Assembly: GCA_963811605.1 (NCBI GenBank)
Contig: CAWESA010000006.1
Span: forward strand, 3,260 to 67,259
Direction: 5' to 3'
Length of the DNA: 64,000 bases
From: CAVQLX01 sp963811605
GTDB taxonomy: Bacteria; Desulfobacterota; Binatia; DP-6
The notes under the pieces are model-generated. The model was not told the origin of the DNA and searched no databases. It was given only the letters and a program-made list of their open reading frames with translations. Shown here piece after piece: positions 52,840 through 61,190 of the stretch (within the stretch, counting starts at the first letter, position 1; each line of letters opens with the position of its first letter). The position numbers and the translations under genes were made by a program.

Positions 52840-54467
52840 CGAGAACCCCCGGGCAAAGGACGGGCGCGCGCCGGACGTATTTCGTCGCGGCGGCTGGGTT
52901 CCGATGCGCTGTTATCGCGACGAGCACGAGGTTGATTTTGCGATCGTCGGCACTGGAGCGGGGGGCGGTACGCTCGCCTGCATTCTCGCAGAAGCTGGCT
53001 TCTCGGTGGTAGCGCTCGATGTCGGCACCTTCTGGCGACCACTCGAGGATTTCGCTTCAGACGAGTACGAGCAGGAAAAGCTCTATTGGCTCGGCGAGCG
53101 CATCACCGGCGGTGACGATCCGATCGAGCTCGGCAGCAACAATAGCGGCCAGAGCGTTGGCGGCAGCACCGTCCATTTCCAGATGGTGTCATTGCGCCTG
53201 GGTCCGCGCCGCTTCAAGGCCCGCTCGCAGCTCGGTTACGCCGTCGACTGGCCGATCTCGCCCGAGGAGATGTGGCACTACTACGATTTGACCGAAGATG
53301 CGTTGAAGATCTCCGGTCCAGTGAATTACCCTTGGGGCCCGCCGCGTCGTCGCTATCCGTATCGTCAGCATGAGGTCAACGCGGCGGGACTCGTCCTGGC
53401 ACGCGGCTGCGAAGCCCTCGGGATCAAATGGGCAGCGACCCCGCTCGCGACGATTTCGGCTCCGCGCGGCAAGTCTCACCCCTGCGTTTACCGTGGGTTC
53501 TGCAAGACCGGCTGTTCAACCAATGCCAAACAGAGCGCGCTCGTCACTTGGATCCCGCGCGCCATTCATGCTGGTGCCGAGATCCGCGATCTGGCAATGG
53601 TCGGCCGGATCGGGGTCGGGCGCGACGGGAAGGTCACCGGTCTGGACTACCACCGCGAAGGCCAGTGGCGCCGGCAGCAGGCCAAAAACGTCGTCGTCGC
53701 CGGCTACGCAATCGAAACGCCGCGCCTGCTGCTGAACTCCGCCTGCCCGGAATTTCCCGACGGGCTCGCCAACAGCAGCGGCATGGTCGGAAAATTCCTG
53801 ATGACGCAGTCGAACCACGCTGCCTACGGCACCTTCGAGGAGGAGATCCGCTGGTACAAGGGCCCCCCGTCATTGGCGATCACCGAGCACTGGAACTACA
53901 CGGATACCGGTAAGGATTTCCCTGGCGGATACGCTTACATGAGCCAGGGGCCTTTGCCGATCGATTGGGCGCATACGGTAACGGGCCAGCGCGGCCTCTG
54001 GGGCATCGCAGCTGCGCAACGAGATGGCGAAGTACAATCACCAGGCCGGACTGAAGATTGTCGGCGAGGTGCTGCCTCAGGAGCGTAATCGTGTCGAACT
54101 GGCGGACGAAACCGACGAATACGGTCTGCGCATTCCGCGCGTCGTCTTTTCCTATGCCGAGGAAGACAGGAAGCTCTACGAACACGCACTGCGGTTCATG
54201 AGCCGACGCACTGGAGGCCGCCGGCGGAAAGATATCTGGCGCACCGAGGACACGTGTCACCTGCTCGGCACCTGCCGGATGGGCAGCAATCCCAAGGACA
54301 GCGTCACCAATGCCGACGGGCGTTGCTGGGATATACCCAATCTTTGGGTCTGCGACGGTTCGCTGTTTCCGACGAGCGGCGGGGTGAACCCATCGCTGAC
54401 GATCCAGGCGCTCGCTTGGCGGATCGGCGACCGCATTCGCGAGCTCGCGCGCCGCGGCGAGTTGTGA
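52823..54467 (+). pseudogene. GMC-family oxidoreductase (gluconate 2-dehydrogenase large-subunit-like), frameshifted
   Basis: The N-terminal FAD-binding motif is VDFAIVGTGAGGGTLACILA. Next come SVGGSTVHFQMVSLRLGPRR and PCVYRGFCKTGCSTNAKQSA. After a frameshift near 54,024 the C-terminal part has CHLLGTCRMGSNPKDSVTNA (catalytic His) and DGSLFPTSGGVNPSLTIQAL (catalytic Asn). A further compensated pair of indels is visible at about 54,205-54,235 (an out-of-frame RRTGGRRR stands where ALEAAGGK is expected). It would oxidise a sugar or alcohol with FAD. Together with the preceding small subunit it forms a G2DH-type complex. Confidence 0.8.
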
Positions 54468-54662
54468 GGGCGACTGAGATGGACCAGATCGAGCACTTGC
54501 CGCGAAGAACGGCCGCGCGACCGCGCGCTAAGCGCCGGATCCCGGAAGGACAACTGGGACAAGGCCGGTTGGCGCGGAGGGGCCGCGCTCGCGGCGTTCG
54601 GATTGGCTGCCGGCGCTGCTGGCGCTTGCCAACCGGCGCGCGATGCGCGCCGGGGCGGGCGG

Positions 54663-55937
54663 GTGGCGCCAGCCTTCGCCCCTGCCGAAAGGACCCTCGC
54701 ATGGAGCTCGCCTGCCGTCCTCGGCAGGAGTCCGCAGCGCCGGTTCTACGCCGGCAGCAATCTCGACCGGGCGGTCACGATCGAGGATTTGCGCGCCATG
54801 GCGCATCGCCGCCTGCCGGGCTTCGTGCTCGAATATCTCGAAGCCGGCGGCGAGGACGAGGCGACGCTGTCGCGCAATATCGCCGCCCTTGCGGAGTGGC
54901 GTTTTCTCCACCGCTCATTGGTCGACGTCTCGCGGCGCGACGTCTCTACGGGGTTGTTCGGGCGCAAAATGGCGATCCCGGTAATCGTCGCGCCCACCGG
55001 CCTCAACGGGCTCTTCTGGCCCCATGCCGATTTGAGGCTGGCCGAGGCGGCTGCCGCGGCCGGCGTTCCATTCGCCCAGAGCACGATGTCGAACGATGGC
55101 ATGTCCAGGGTCGCCCGCGTGCCAGGGCTGCGCTATTGGTGGCAGCTCTATGTCTTCGGCCCGCCCGAAGTGCGCGAGACGCTGATCGAGCGGGCGCGGA
55201 ATGCCGGCTGTGAGGCACTGATCGTCACTGTCGATGCGCAGATTTACGGCAACCGCGAGTGGCACAAGCGCACCACCTCGGACCCGAAATCACTGACCTG
55301 GAGTTCTAAACTCGATGCGCTGATGCACCCGCGCTGGCTGTCGGCCGGGATATTGACCCACGGCATGCCGCGCTTCGAAAATGTCATCCAGTTCGTGCCA
55401 AAGGGCAGGCGCGGGTTTTTTGACAGCGCGCACTGGATCCGCTCGCAGATGGATCGGGCGTTGTCGTGGGATACATTGGCACGAATCCGTGATCGTTGGG
55501 ATCGCAAGTTGATCATCAAGGGCCTGCTGAGCGTCGACGACGTTGTGCGCGCTGCCGAGATCGGCGCCGACGCCGTCGTGATCTCGAACCATGGCGGGCG
55601 GCAGCTCGATTGGGCAGTGGCGCCGCTCGACCTTCTTCCGTCGGCGCGTCAGGCGGTTGGTGACCGGATTACGATCCTGGTCGACGGCGGTATGCGTCGC
55701 GGTACCGACGTGATCAAGGCAGTGGCGCTGGGCGCCGATGCGGTGCTGGCCGGGCGCGCTGTGCTGTACGGCGTTGCTGCCGCCGGTAAAGAAGGCGCGC
55801 AGCGGGCGCTCGGAATACTGCAAGAAGAAATCGTCCGAGACCTCGGCCTTTTGGGCGTCCCCTCGATGGCCGAACTCAGCCCGCGTTTGCTGGTTCGTTC
55901 CGGCTCGAGCAAGCTCGAATTCCGGGGCGTCGCGTGA
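54663..55937 (+). CDS. FMN-dependent alpha-hydroxy acid oxidase/dehydrogenase (LldD/mandelate-type)
   Basis: About 424 codons from the chosen GTG, though homology starts only near 54,738 (RRFYAGSNLDRAVTIEDLRA). The FMN-binding blocks are YLEAGGEDEATLSRNIAALA, VIVAPTGLNGLFWPHADLRL, FAQSTMSNDG, LIVTVDAQIYGNRE, LIIKGLLSVDDVVRAAEIGA and VISNHGGRQLDWAVAPLDLL, containing the catalytic His and the Arg (HGGRQ). It oxidises L-lactate, mandelate, glycolate or a similar acid. It is encoded in the same direction as the GMC dehydrogenase. The region 54,470-54,700 between them reads like an exported N-terminus (WRGGAALAAFGLAAGAAGAC) in this frame and may belong to it. The start is uncertain. Confidence 0.82.
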   Translation: MAPAFAPAERTLAWSSPAVLGRSPQRRFYAGSNLDRAVTIEDLRAMAHRRLPGFVLEYLEAGGEDEATLSRNIAALAEWRFLHRSLVDVSRRDVSTGLFGRKMAIPVIVAPTGLNGLFWPHADLRLAEAAAAAGVPFAQSTMSNDGMSRVARVPGLRYWWQLYVFGPPEVRETLIERARNAGCEALIVTVDAQIYGNREWHKRTTSDPKSLTWSSKLDALMHPRWLSAGILTHGMPRFENVIQFVPKGRRGFFDSAHWIRSQMDRALSWDTLARIRDRWDRKLIIKGLLSVDDVVRAAEIGADAVVISNHGGRQLDWAVAPLDLLPSARQAVGDRITILVDGGMRRGTDVIKAVALGADAVLAGRAVLYGVAAAGKEGAQRALGILQEEIVRDLGLLGVPSMAELSPRLLVRSGSSKLEFRGVA

Positions 55938-55947
55938 GAGTTGGCGG

Positions 55948-56277
55948 ATGGCGCCGGGAGAAAATGGACCAGGCATGAGGGACGTGAACCGGTTCCGGCC
56001 GATGCCGTCGCACCTCATCACCCACGAAGGCCCCGCCTTTGTGATCACCGATCTCGACGGTTTTATCGGCAGGGGGATTGAAGGCTTCTATTATCAGCAG
56101 ACCCGGTTCTTGTCGAAGATGCGCTTCGCCGTCGACGGCGCGGCACCGTTGGGCGTATCGGCCAACTCGGTCGACAGCTATTCGTCGATTGCTTATTACC
56201 TCGCGGCCTCGCCCGTAGGCCGGCGGGCTGGTCCCGTGCCCGACAAAGGTGAGAAGGGTGGGGGCGAAATGGGGTGA
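55948..56277 (+). pseudogene. N-terminal fragment of a glycogen-debranching (amylo-alpha-1,6-glucosidase) enzyme
   Basis: 109 codons. HLITHEGPAFVITDLDGFI, FYYQQTRFLSKMRFAVDGAA and SANSVDSYSSIAYYLAASP form the N-terminal domain of debranching-enzyme-like proteins (GDE N-terminal family). The frame then turns into VGRRAGPVPDKGEKGGGEMG and stops, while intact proteins run ~700 residues. The sequence after ~56,210 is unrelated. The gene has therefore been broken by a rearrangement. It starts 10 bases after the FMN oxidase stop, so originally it was part of the same operon. Confidence 0.7.
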
Positions 56278-56460
56278 GCGCCGACAAGACGCGCCGATCC
56301 CGATCGCCGACATCGCCTATCACAACCTCCATGCAATCTTACCCCGTGACTGACGTGTATTAGGCTGTCGATCCGTACACCAGGTGAAGATCGTGGTGCA
56401 TACCACCGCCGACAAAACGGTTGATCTGCACCTCGATACCGTGGCGGACCTTGGTCGGCT

Positions 56461-56610
56461 TCGCTGAGGTTCCCAGGACAGCACGATTTCCGCCGGTGCG
56501 AGGGCATGATTGGTCACATGGTTGTTGTCGCCCTGGAAACGGCCGTTGCCGCTCAAGAGACGCTTGTCCTCGAAACGCCGCACCGGCTGCCCAATTCCGA
56601 ACTCGCCCAT
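56461..56610 (-). pseudogene. N-terminal fragment of a xanthine-dehydrogenase/CO-dehydrogenase-type molybdopterin subunit
   Basis: The minus strand begins MGEFGIGQPVRRFEDKRLLS, then GNGRFQGDNN, the typical N-terminus of CoxL/XdhB-type subunits (GxPVxRxEDxRLLTGxGRF). After ~35 residues the resemblance fades, and another frame carries an unidentified ending (QINRFVGGGMHHDLHLVYGS) to a stop at 56,360. A full-length protein would have ~780 residues. It lies 51 bases after the GlcG/HbpS-like fragment on the same strand. Confidence 0.55.
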
Positions 56611-56661
56611 TACTTGACCCGCTCTCCATGGTGGCAGGGAAACCCGTGCTCCAGTGAGCTC

Positions 56662-56850
56662 CTACAATTGCGCGACATCGGCACGGGCGCAATCCTCGAC
56701 CTGTTGAGTGGTCCCCCCGTTGACGCCGCAGGCGCCCTCGAGGACGCCGTTACGAATGATCGGCACCACTCCCTCCCACGAGGGGGTCCCCTGGTCGGCG
56801 CGCTCCGCCACTTCGCCGCTCGCGCGCGCCAAATGCAGCCGAGACGACGC
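56662..56850 (-). pseudogene. C-terminal fragment of a GlcG/HbpS-family (heme-binding-like) protein
   Basis: The minus strand reads HLARASGEVAERADQGTPSW, then VVPIIRNGVLEGACGVNGGT and TQQVEDCARADVAQL, ending at TAG (56,662-56,664). This is the C-terminal third of the GlcG/HbpS family (conserved VxGGT and QQDxDCAxAG). No upstream part exists: the frame runs into the repeat at 56,899. Together with the XDH-type fragment on the same strand it may be the rest of one operon. Confidence 0.5.
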
Positions 56851-56898
56851 CCTTCCCTGGCTGGCATGACGGCTTGTTCGACCTTTCCGCCCTTCCCC

Positions 56899-56960
56899 GC
56901 TCGGGAGGGACCGGGGGTTCGAATCCGCCTTCCTGCAGAGAGCCTGCGAACCAAGGGTTC
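56899..56960. repeat. Dispersed repeat, copy 1 (core GGTTCGAATCCG)
   Basis: The core GGACCGGGGGTTCGAATCCG, then CCTTCCTGCAG, matches two more copies at about 60,280 and 61,190. It separates the GlcG/HbpS fragment from the MucR fragment. The GGTTCGAATC segment is identical to a tRNA T-arm consensus, but no cloverleaf is present. Confidence 0.5.
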
Positions 56961-56999
56961 CTCAGCTGCAGAGTCCATCCGTGGGCCGGCAGAGGAAGC

Positions 57000-57208
57000 A
57001 TATCGCGTCCGGTGGAAGTTGCCAGCGGATCACCCAATCACCGCGCCGGCCTACTCGGAACGGCGTTCGACGCTGGCAAAGCGGATCGGTCCCGGTCGCA
57101 GACCCAAGAAGCCGTCGCGTCGACGCCCACACCGGAAGTGGTCGCTCCGCCCCGAAGCGGCGTGGCCGCAAACCGCGATCGGCAGCCGCGGATCCCCAGG
57201 GGACTTGA
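57000..57208 (+). pseudogene. C-terminal fragment of a MucR/Ros-family regulator, frameshifted
   Basis: The reading starts YRVRWKLPADHPITAPAYSE, then RRSTLAKRIGPGRRPKK, the C-terminal signature of MucR proteins (WGLPxDYPMVAPNYAxxRSxLAKxxGLGR). It continues in a second frame (AVASTPTPEV) and a third (APKRRGRKPRSAAADPQGT) to a stop at 57,208, matching the typical AT-hook-like tail. The zinc-finger part is missing and the 5' side is replaced by the repeat at 56,899. MucR is an alphaproteobacterial regulator, which supports the taxonomic switch in this part of the window. Confidence 0.6.
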
Positions 57209-57476
57209 CGGCGCTCGACACCGATCCCAGATGAAAATTGTCGTCAACCAAGCAGGAGGATGGTTGATAGCATGATGCCACCGAAGAATTCCGAGTTGCC
57301 GACCACTTGGCATCGGCAACTGAGCGCATAGTCCAAGATTTCGCTCGGCAAATATTTCTGAGCGCGAAGCGCAGCTTCATAGGGACCCCCGCCTGACAAC
57401 CCGGGCTGATGCTCCGTGTTGCGCGGGGGTCTTTCGTTATCGAAGGTCTCATTGGACGGATACACGGAGTTGAGCA

Positions 57477-57632
57477 ATGGGAGGTCAGCCCGGAAAGCCA
57501 AAGCCGCCAGGCAACCCGCCGGTACGACAGGAACCGCAGCGGCCTCAGCCGATTGAGGAGCCGCCGCGGCCGCTTCCGGTACCGCCGGTGGAACGGCCGC
57601 CCTTTCCAATCCAGGCGTCTAATTTGACCTGA
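57477..57632 (+). CDS. Small proline-rich protein
   Basis: The protein has 51 residues: MGGQPGKPKPPGNPPVRQEP, then proline pairs separated by Q, E, R and V, and a PFPIQASNLT end. Similar tiny proline-rich proteins of unknown function are common in Bradyrhizobium-like genomes. The start has no strong ribosome-binding site, but the composition is strikingly uniform. No function can be assigned. Confidence 0.5.
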   Translation: MGGQPGKPKPPGNPPVRQEPQRPQPIEEPPRPLPVPPVERPPFPIQASNLT

Positions 57633-57668
57633 TGAAAATGCAGAGAATGCCGCAACGGGTCTGGGAGA

Positions 57669-57875
57669 ATGCGAATGGCCACCACATCGCCAAGGCGTAT
57701 CCACAGACGGTACACACGCGAGAAGGCGACAATCGACCACCTGGTCAAAGAATGCTACGAAGCAAAGGTCCCGGAACGGCGCGTTCACAGCTCTAGAACC
57801 GAGAGCGGCCAATCGGTCGAAGAACAGGTTCGCAAGGAGTGGAGCCCGAGTAAGGGTGGACTGCCAGTCTTCTGA
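57669..57875 (+). CDS. Small basic hypothetical protein
   Basis: The protein has 68 residues, with a basic first half (SPRRIHRRYTREKATIDHLV) and polar second half. GGGAGA lies just before the ATG. It follows the proline-rich gene by 36 bases and may share its transcript. No domain is recognised. Could be non-coding. Confidence 0.4.
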   Translation: MRMATTSPRRIHRRYTREKATIDHLVKECYEAKVPERRVHSSRTESGQSVEEQVRKEWSPSKGGLPVF

Positions 57876-58047
57876 ACGCGCTTTGCTCATCAGCGCGGAC
57901 CTTCAGAGCATACGGCAGGCAGGCTCTTTGCGCTTGCTTCCGTCGAGATCGATCCTGATGGCAGCAGGCCGATAGCTCGCGGATCATAGTGATACCGGAT
58001 AATTACGTAGAGGATCGATGAGGTTTGACGCCCCGGTCGTTGTAAAC

Positions 58048-58081
58048 GACAGCAAGGGGGGCGGGAGCCCCCCTTGCTGTC
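58048..58081. terminator. Perfect 15-bp hairpin
   Basis: The arms GACAGCAAGGGGGGC and its exact complement enclose a GGGA loop. A run of five T follows 10-14 bases later on the plus strand after a small GGGA/TCCC hairpin. It is a strong candidate for a transcription terminator or a mobile-repeat (REP-like) hairpin. It lies between 57,875 and the small gene at 58,196. Confidence 0.5.
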
Positions 58082-58195
58082 CGGGAGATCCCCTTTTTGC
58101 CAGGCAACACATGCAGGCGGGGCCGTTTTGTCGGGTTGTCTGCATAGAATAATGAAGACCTTGCGCACCCACCTGGCCGAACGAGGAGGAACGGA

Positions 58196-58327
58196 ATGGC
58201 CCGCCGCAGCCCGCCCCGCAAAGTCAAGTTTTTCGAACCGGTGCCGCCGCGCTTCGAGCGTAACACCATCATCGAATCGAGGTTCGAGGTCATCGGGTCC
58301 AATCCCGGTCAGCTGGATCGATCGTGA
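58196..58327 (+). CDS. Short hypothetical protein with RNTIIESxFEV motif (N-terminal part of a family, likely truncated)
   Basis: The protein has 43 residues: MARRSPPRKVKFFEPVPPRF, then ERNTIIESRFEVIGSNPGQL. The RNTIIESxFEV motif recurs in the frame ending at 61,567, where it continues with a C-terminal half absent here. A strong GAGGAGGAA motif lies 5 bases before the start. The sequence after FEV is short and ends at TGA, so this copy may be frameshifted. It overlaps no other gene and is 16 bases before the OsmC gene. Function unknown. Confidence 0.5.
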   Translation: MARRSPPRKVKFFEPVPPRFERNTIIESRFEVIGSNPGQLDRS

Positions 58328-58343
58328 AACCGCGGAGGCCGCC

Positions 58344-58823
58344 ATGGCAAACACGCGCGAGCATCGCTATGCAGTGTCGCTGACCTGGAACGGTAATATC
58401 GGTAGCGGCACCTCGGGCTATCGAGACTATTCCCGCAGTTTCGAGATCGGCGCGGATGGCAAGCCGGCCATTCAGGGCTCCGCTGACCCGGCCTTTCGCG
58501 GAGATCCCTCCCGCTGGAACCCGGAAGAGCTGCTCGTTGCGTCGCTCTCGGCTTGCCACAAGCTCTGGTATCTCCACCTTGCCGCCGAAGCCGGGATCAT
58601 CGTGACAGCCTATGCCGATCGAGCCGAGGGCGTAATGGAAGTGGGGCGAGACGGCGTTGGCCGGTTTACAAGCGTAGTGCTGCACCCAACCGTGACCGTG
58701 GCGGCGGGCAGCGACCTAGGCCGGGCACGAACTCTCCACAAACCCGCGCACGAGAAGTGCTTCATTGCCAATTCTGTAAATTTCCCTGTCGGGTGCGAGC
58801 CGGAGATCGTTGTAGCCGGCTAA
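58344..58823 (+). CDS. OsmC/Ohr-family protein
   Basis: The protein has 159 residues. Strands at the N-terminus (HRYAVSLTWNGNIG) precede NPEELLVASLSACHKLWYLH, containing the first redox Cys. ARTLHKPAHEKCFIANSVN follows with the second Cys. These are the diagnostic cysteines of the family, which reduces organic hydroperoxides using lipoyl or thiol partners. It is cytosolic. The start ATG has GGAGG 8 bases before it. No obvious regulator such as OhrR is nearby. Confidence 0.88.
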   Translation: MANTREHRYAVSLTWNGNIGSGTSGYRDYSRSFEIGADGKPAIQGSADPAFRGDPSRWNPEELLVASLSACHKLWYLHLAAEAGIIVTAYADRAEGVMEVGRDGVGRFTSVVLHPTVTVAAGSDLGRARTLHKPAHEKCFIANSVNFPVGCEPEIVVAG

Positions 58824-59297
58824 GCGGCACGAGGGAGCACTGAGCGGGTGAAGGTCCTCCAACAGGCGCCGCCGCCTGCCGACCAGGAGCGGGCGACCCA
58901 GGGAAGAACAGCCCAGGAGGAGGACATCCCTGGCGCCGCCCAGCAAATGAGGGGCTTGGACCGCTGGGAAACACCAAACCCACGGATTGATCCTACCCAC
59001 CGAGCGTCAATGCGATGTCCGTGGGCAACAGGGTGGCGCCGCATCGGCGGCGTTGGAATCGGAGATCATAACGTTACGCAGCGCTCTCGCCAGTGCCCGA
59101 GATGTAGGAAGGGCGGCCCTGGCCGCGCCACGAACCGACCTCACAACGGTGCCAGAAGGGCCCTCTTCTCCCGCTCGTTGGCCAGGGGAGGACGCGGTTC
59201 GCCTGAACCGCGTGTCGCAGAATAGGTAACCGATAGCACCGGCCGGCGCCACCGGCTAACCTCCGCCTCCAGACACGACCCAGCAAGGGAGAGGGAC
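58824..59297. other. 474-bp region without a supported gene
   Basis: Frames on the plus strand (for example one ending near 59,229 with ALESEIITLRSALASARDVG) look weakly coding, but they have no recognised start or family. An AGGGAGAGGGAC motif at 59,286-59,297 is the ribosome-binding site of the next gene. Confidence 0.3.
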
Positions 59298-60134
59298 ATG
59301 CATTTCGGCGGGGCGATGTTCTTTACCGATTATTCAATGTCGGCGCCTGAGCTTGCCCGCGCGCTGGAGGAGCGCGGTTTCGAGTCAGTCTGGGCGCCCG
59401 AGCACTCGCATATCCCGCTGTCGCGCAAGACGCCGTTTCCGGGAGGCGGCGAGCTGCCGAAACCGTACTACGACGCCATGGACCCGTTCGTAGTGCTGGC
59501 CGCGGCCGCACAGGCCACCAGGAAAATCAAACTTGGGACCGGCGTGGCGCTCATTCAGCAGCGCGACGCGATCCAAACCGCCAAACTGGTCGCCTCGATC
59601 GACCAGGCAAGCCAGGGACGGTTCCTGTTCGGCATCGGCGGCGGCTGGAACCAGGACGAAATGGAAGACCATGGCACCGTCTATGCGACGCGCTTCAAGC
59701 GGGTGCGCAAATCCATCGAGGCGATGAAGGAAATCTGGACGAAGGAGAAGGCGGAATATCACGGCGAGTTCATCAATTTCGACCCGATGATCGCCGGGCC
59801 GAAACCGGTTCAAAAACCGCACCCGCCGATCCATGTCGGCGGCGCTTTCCCGCATGGCGCACGGCGCGCAATCCGCTATGGCGATGGTTGGATTCCAGGT
59901 GGCGATATCCGCGAGGTCCTGCCGAAATTCCGTGAGATAGCGCGGGAAGCTGGCCGCGACGCGGCTGGCATCGAGATCACCTCGTTCGCGCTCGGCGAGG
60001 ATCTCGACCGGGTGAAGCGCCTCAATGAAATGGGCGTGACCCGCGTGGTGCCGATGTTCCCGCCCGAGAAGGCCGACAAGGTGCTGCCGATCGTCGAGCG
60101 GTGGACGAAAATCATGCAGCAGGTCAACGGCTAG
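59298..60134 (+). CDS. LLM-class oxidoreductase (F420- or FMN-dependent)
   Basis: The protein has 278 residues. LARALEERGFESVWAPEHSH, MDPFVVLAAAAQATRKIKLG, TGVALIQQRDAIQTAKLVAS, FGIGGGWNQDEMEDHG and PPIHVGGAFPHGARRA are the ordered blocks of the luciferase-like monooxygenase superfamily. The GIGGGWNQDE motif suggests the F420-type clade, as in many Rhizobiales and Actinobacteria, but the cofactor is not proven. Cytosolic. It precedes a thiaminase-family gene by about 320 bases that contain only a LigD-like fragment and a repeat. Confidence 0.85.
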   Translation: MHFGGAMFFTDYSMSAPELARALEERGFESVWAPEHSHIPLSRKTPFPGGGELPKPYYDAMDPFVVLAAAAQATRKIKLGTGVALIQQRDAIQTAKLVASIDQASQGRFLFGIGGGWNQDEMEDHGTVYATRFKRVRKSIEAMKEIWTKEKAEYHGEFINFDPMIAGPKPVQKPHPPIHVGGAFPHGARRAIRYGDGWIPGGDIREVLPKFREIAREAGRDAAGIEITSFALGEDLDRVKRLNEMGVTRVVPMFPPEKADKVLPIVERWTKIMQQVNG

Positions 60135-60171
60135 ATCGGAACGAGAGGTCGATTGCGGATGGAGGCGTGTC

Positions 60172-60290
60172 GTGCCTGAAGACGTGGCGCGACCGCTCGC
60201 CAGACGCCGGCGCGCCGAAGCGACGGCGCTGCCGGCTTGGATCAAACCGCAACTCACCAGACTGGTCGACAACTCTCCGCGGGAGGGAGG
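60172..60290 (+). pseudogene. N-terminal fragment of an ATP-dependent DNA ligase D-like gene
   Basis: The GTG start at 60,172 gives PEDVARPLARRRRAEATALP, then AWIKPQLTRLVDNSPREG, which matches the start of alphaproteobacterial LigD (LPSWVKPQLCKLVDAPP at 63,930 in this window). Resemblance ends where the repeat begins at ~60,282. The frame continues out of family to 60,492. It is therefore the stub of a second ligD-like gene. Confidence 0.5.
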
Positions 60291-60330
60291 CGAATTCGAA
60301 CCATCGGTCCCTGTCGTACGACCAGTACCC
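60278..60330. repeat. Dispersed repeat, copy 2 (reverse orientation)
   Basis: The plus strand has GAATTCGAACCATCGGTCCC, the reverse complement of the core at 61,196 (GGAACCGATGGTTCGAAT). It starts right at the end of the LigD-like fragment. Shared bases cover about 30 positions with one indel. Confidence 0.55.
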
Positions 60331-60451
60331 GAATGGCTTGAAAAAGGAGCCAGAGCTTTGTGCGCATGGAGCCGAGAGGCGTGCGCATCCGTGAAATGCG
60401 CGGGCGGAGCCGCTATCCTGACAATCGAATGGTTAGACGGGGACCGATGTC

Positions 60452-61093
60452 ATGCCCGAGCGCTTTACCGAAACTATGCGCGCCGCGAGTGAGGCTGGTT
60501 GGTCGCACGCTGTGCAGCACCGCTTTGTGAATGAGCTATTCGCCGGAGCTGTGCCCGATGCGGTGATGGCGCGTTATCTCATTCAGGACCACCGCTTTCT
60601 CGACAGTTTCTTGGTTCTGCTCGGTGCGGCGCTTGCCAGCGCCGACACATTCGCGGCCAGGCTGCGCTTTGGTCGCTTCATCGGCATGGTGTCGGCCGAG
60701 GAAAACACCTATTTCCTTCGGGCGTTCGAAGCGCTCGGCGTCACCAAGTCCAGGCGCGCAGCCGATCCCGATACGCAGCCGACCATAGGCTTCAAGGCGA
60801 TCATGCGCGAAGCGGCGGATACGCGCAGCTATGCGGCCGCGCTTTCGGTCCTGGTGGTGGCCGAATGGCTGTATCTCGATTGGGCCTCCGGTGCGCCGCA
60901 GCCGCTGCCGAACAACTTCGTACACGCGGAGTGGATCACGCTGCACGACAATTCGAATTTTCGTGGGTTCGTCGATTTCCTGCGCACCGAGTTGGACCGT
61001 GTCGGCCCGGCGCACGCAGATCTGTGCCGCGACTTCTTTTCTCGCGCTGTGGCGCTCGAACTCTCCTTTTTCGAAGCCGCCTATACGACCTGA
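60452..61093 (+). CDS. TenA-family protein (thiaminase II-like, TenA_E type)
   Basis: The protein has 213 residues and is all helical. FVNELFAGAVPDAVMARYLI, DHRFLDSFLVLLGAALASAD, VSAEENTYFLRAFEALG and LVVAEWLYLDWASG are the TenA blocks. The active-site Cys of classical TenA (AxxPCxWxY) is replaced by a Glu-containing AEWLYLDW segment, as in the TenA_E group, which salvages aminopyrimidine from degraded thiamine. No thi genes are adjacent. The ATG follows GGACCG. Confidence 0.82.
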   Translation: MPERFTETMRAASEAGWSHAVQHRFVNELFAGAVPDAVMARYLIQDHRFLDSFLVLLGAALASADTFAARLRFGRFIGMVSAEENTYFLRAFEALGVTKSRRAADPDTQPTIGFKAIMREAADTRSYAAALSVLVVAEWLYLDWASGAPQPLPNNFVHAEWITLHDNSNFRGFVDFLRTELDRVGPAHADLCRDFFSRAVALELSFFEAAYTT

Positions 61094-61190
61094 GTTCTCC
61101 TGAGGATCTCGGCACCGCTTAGGCGGAATAAACGACACCCTGGGAACTTCACGGCTGCAACAGATTAAGTGGCCAAGGTGGCGATGGCCG

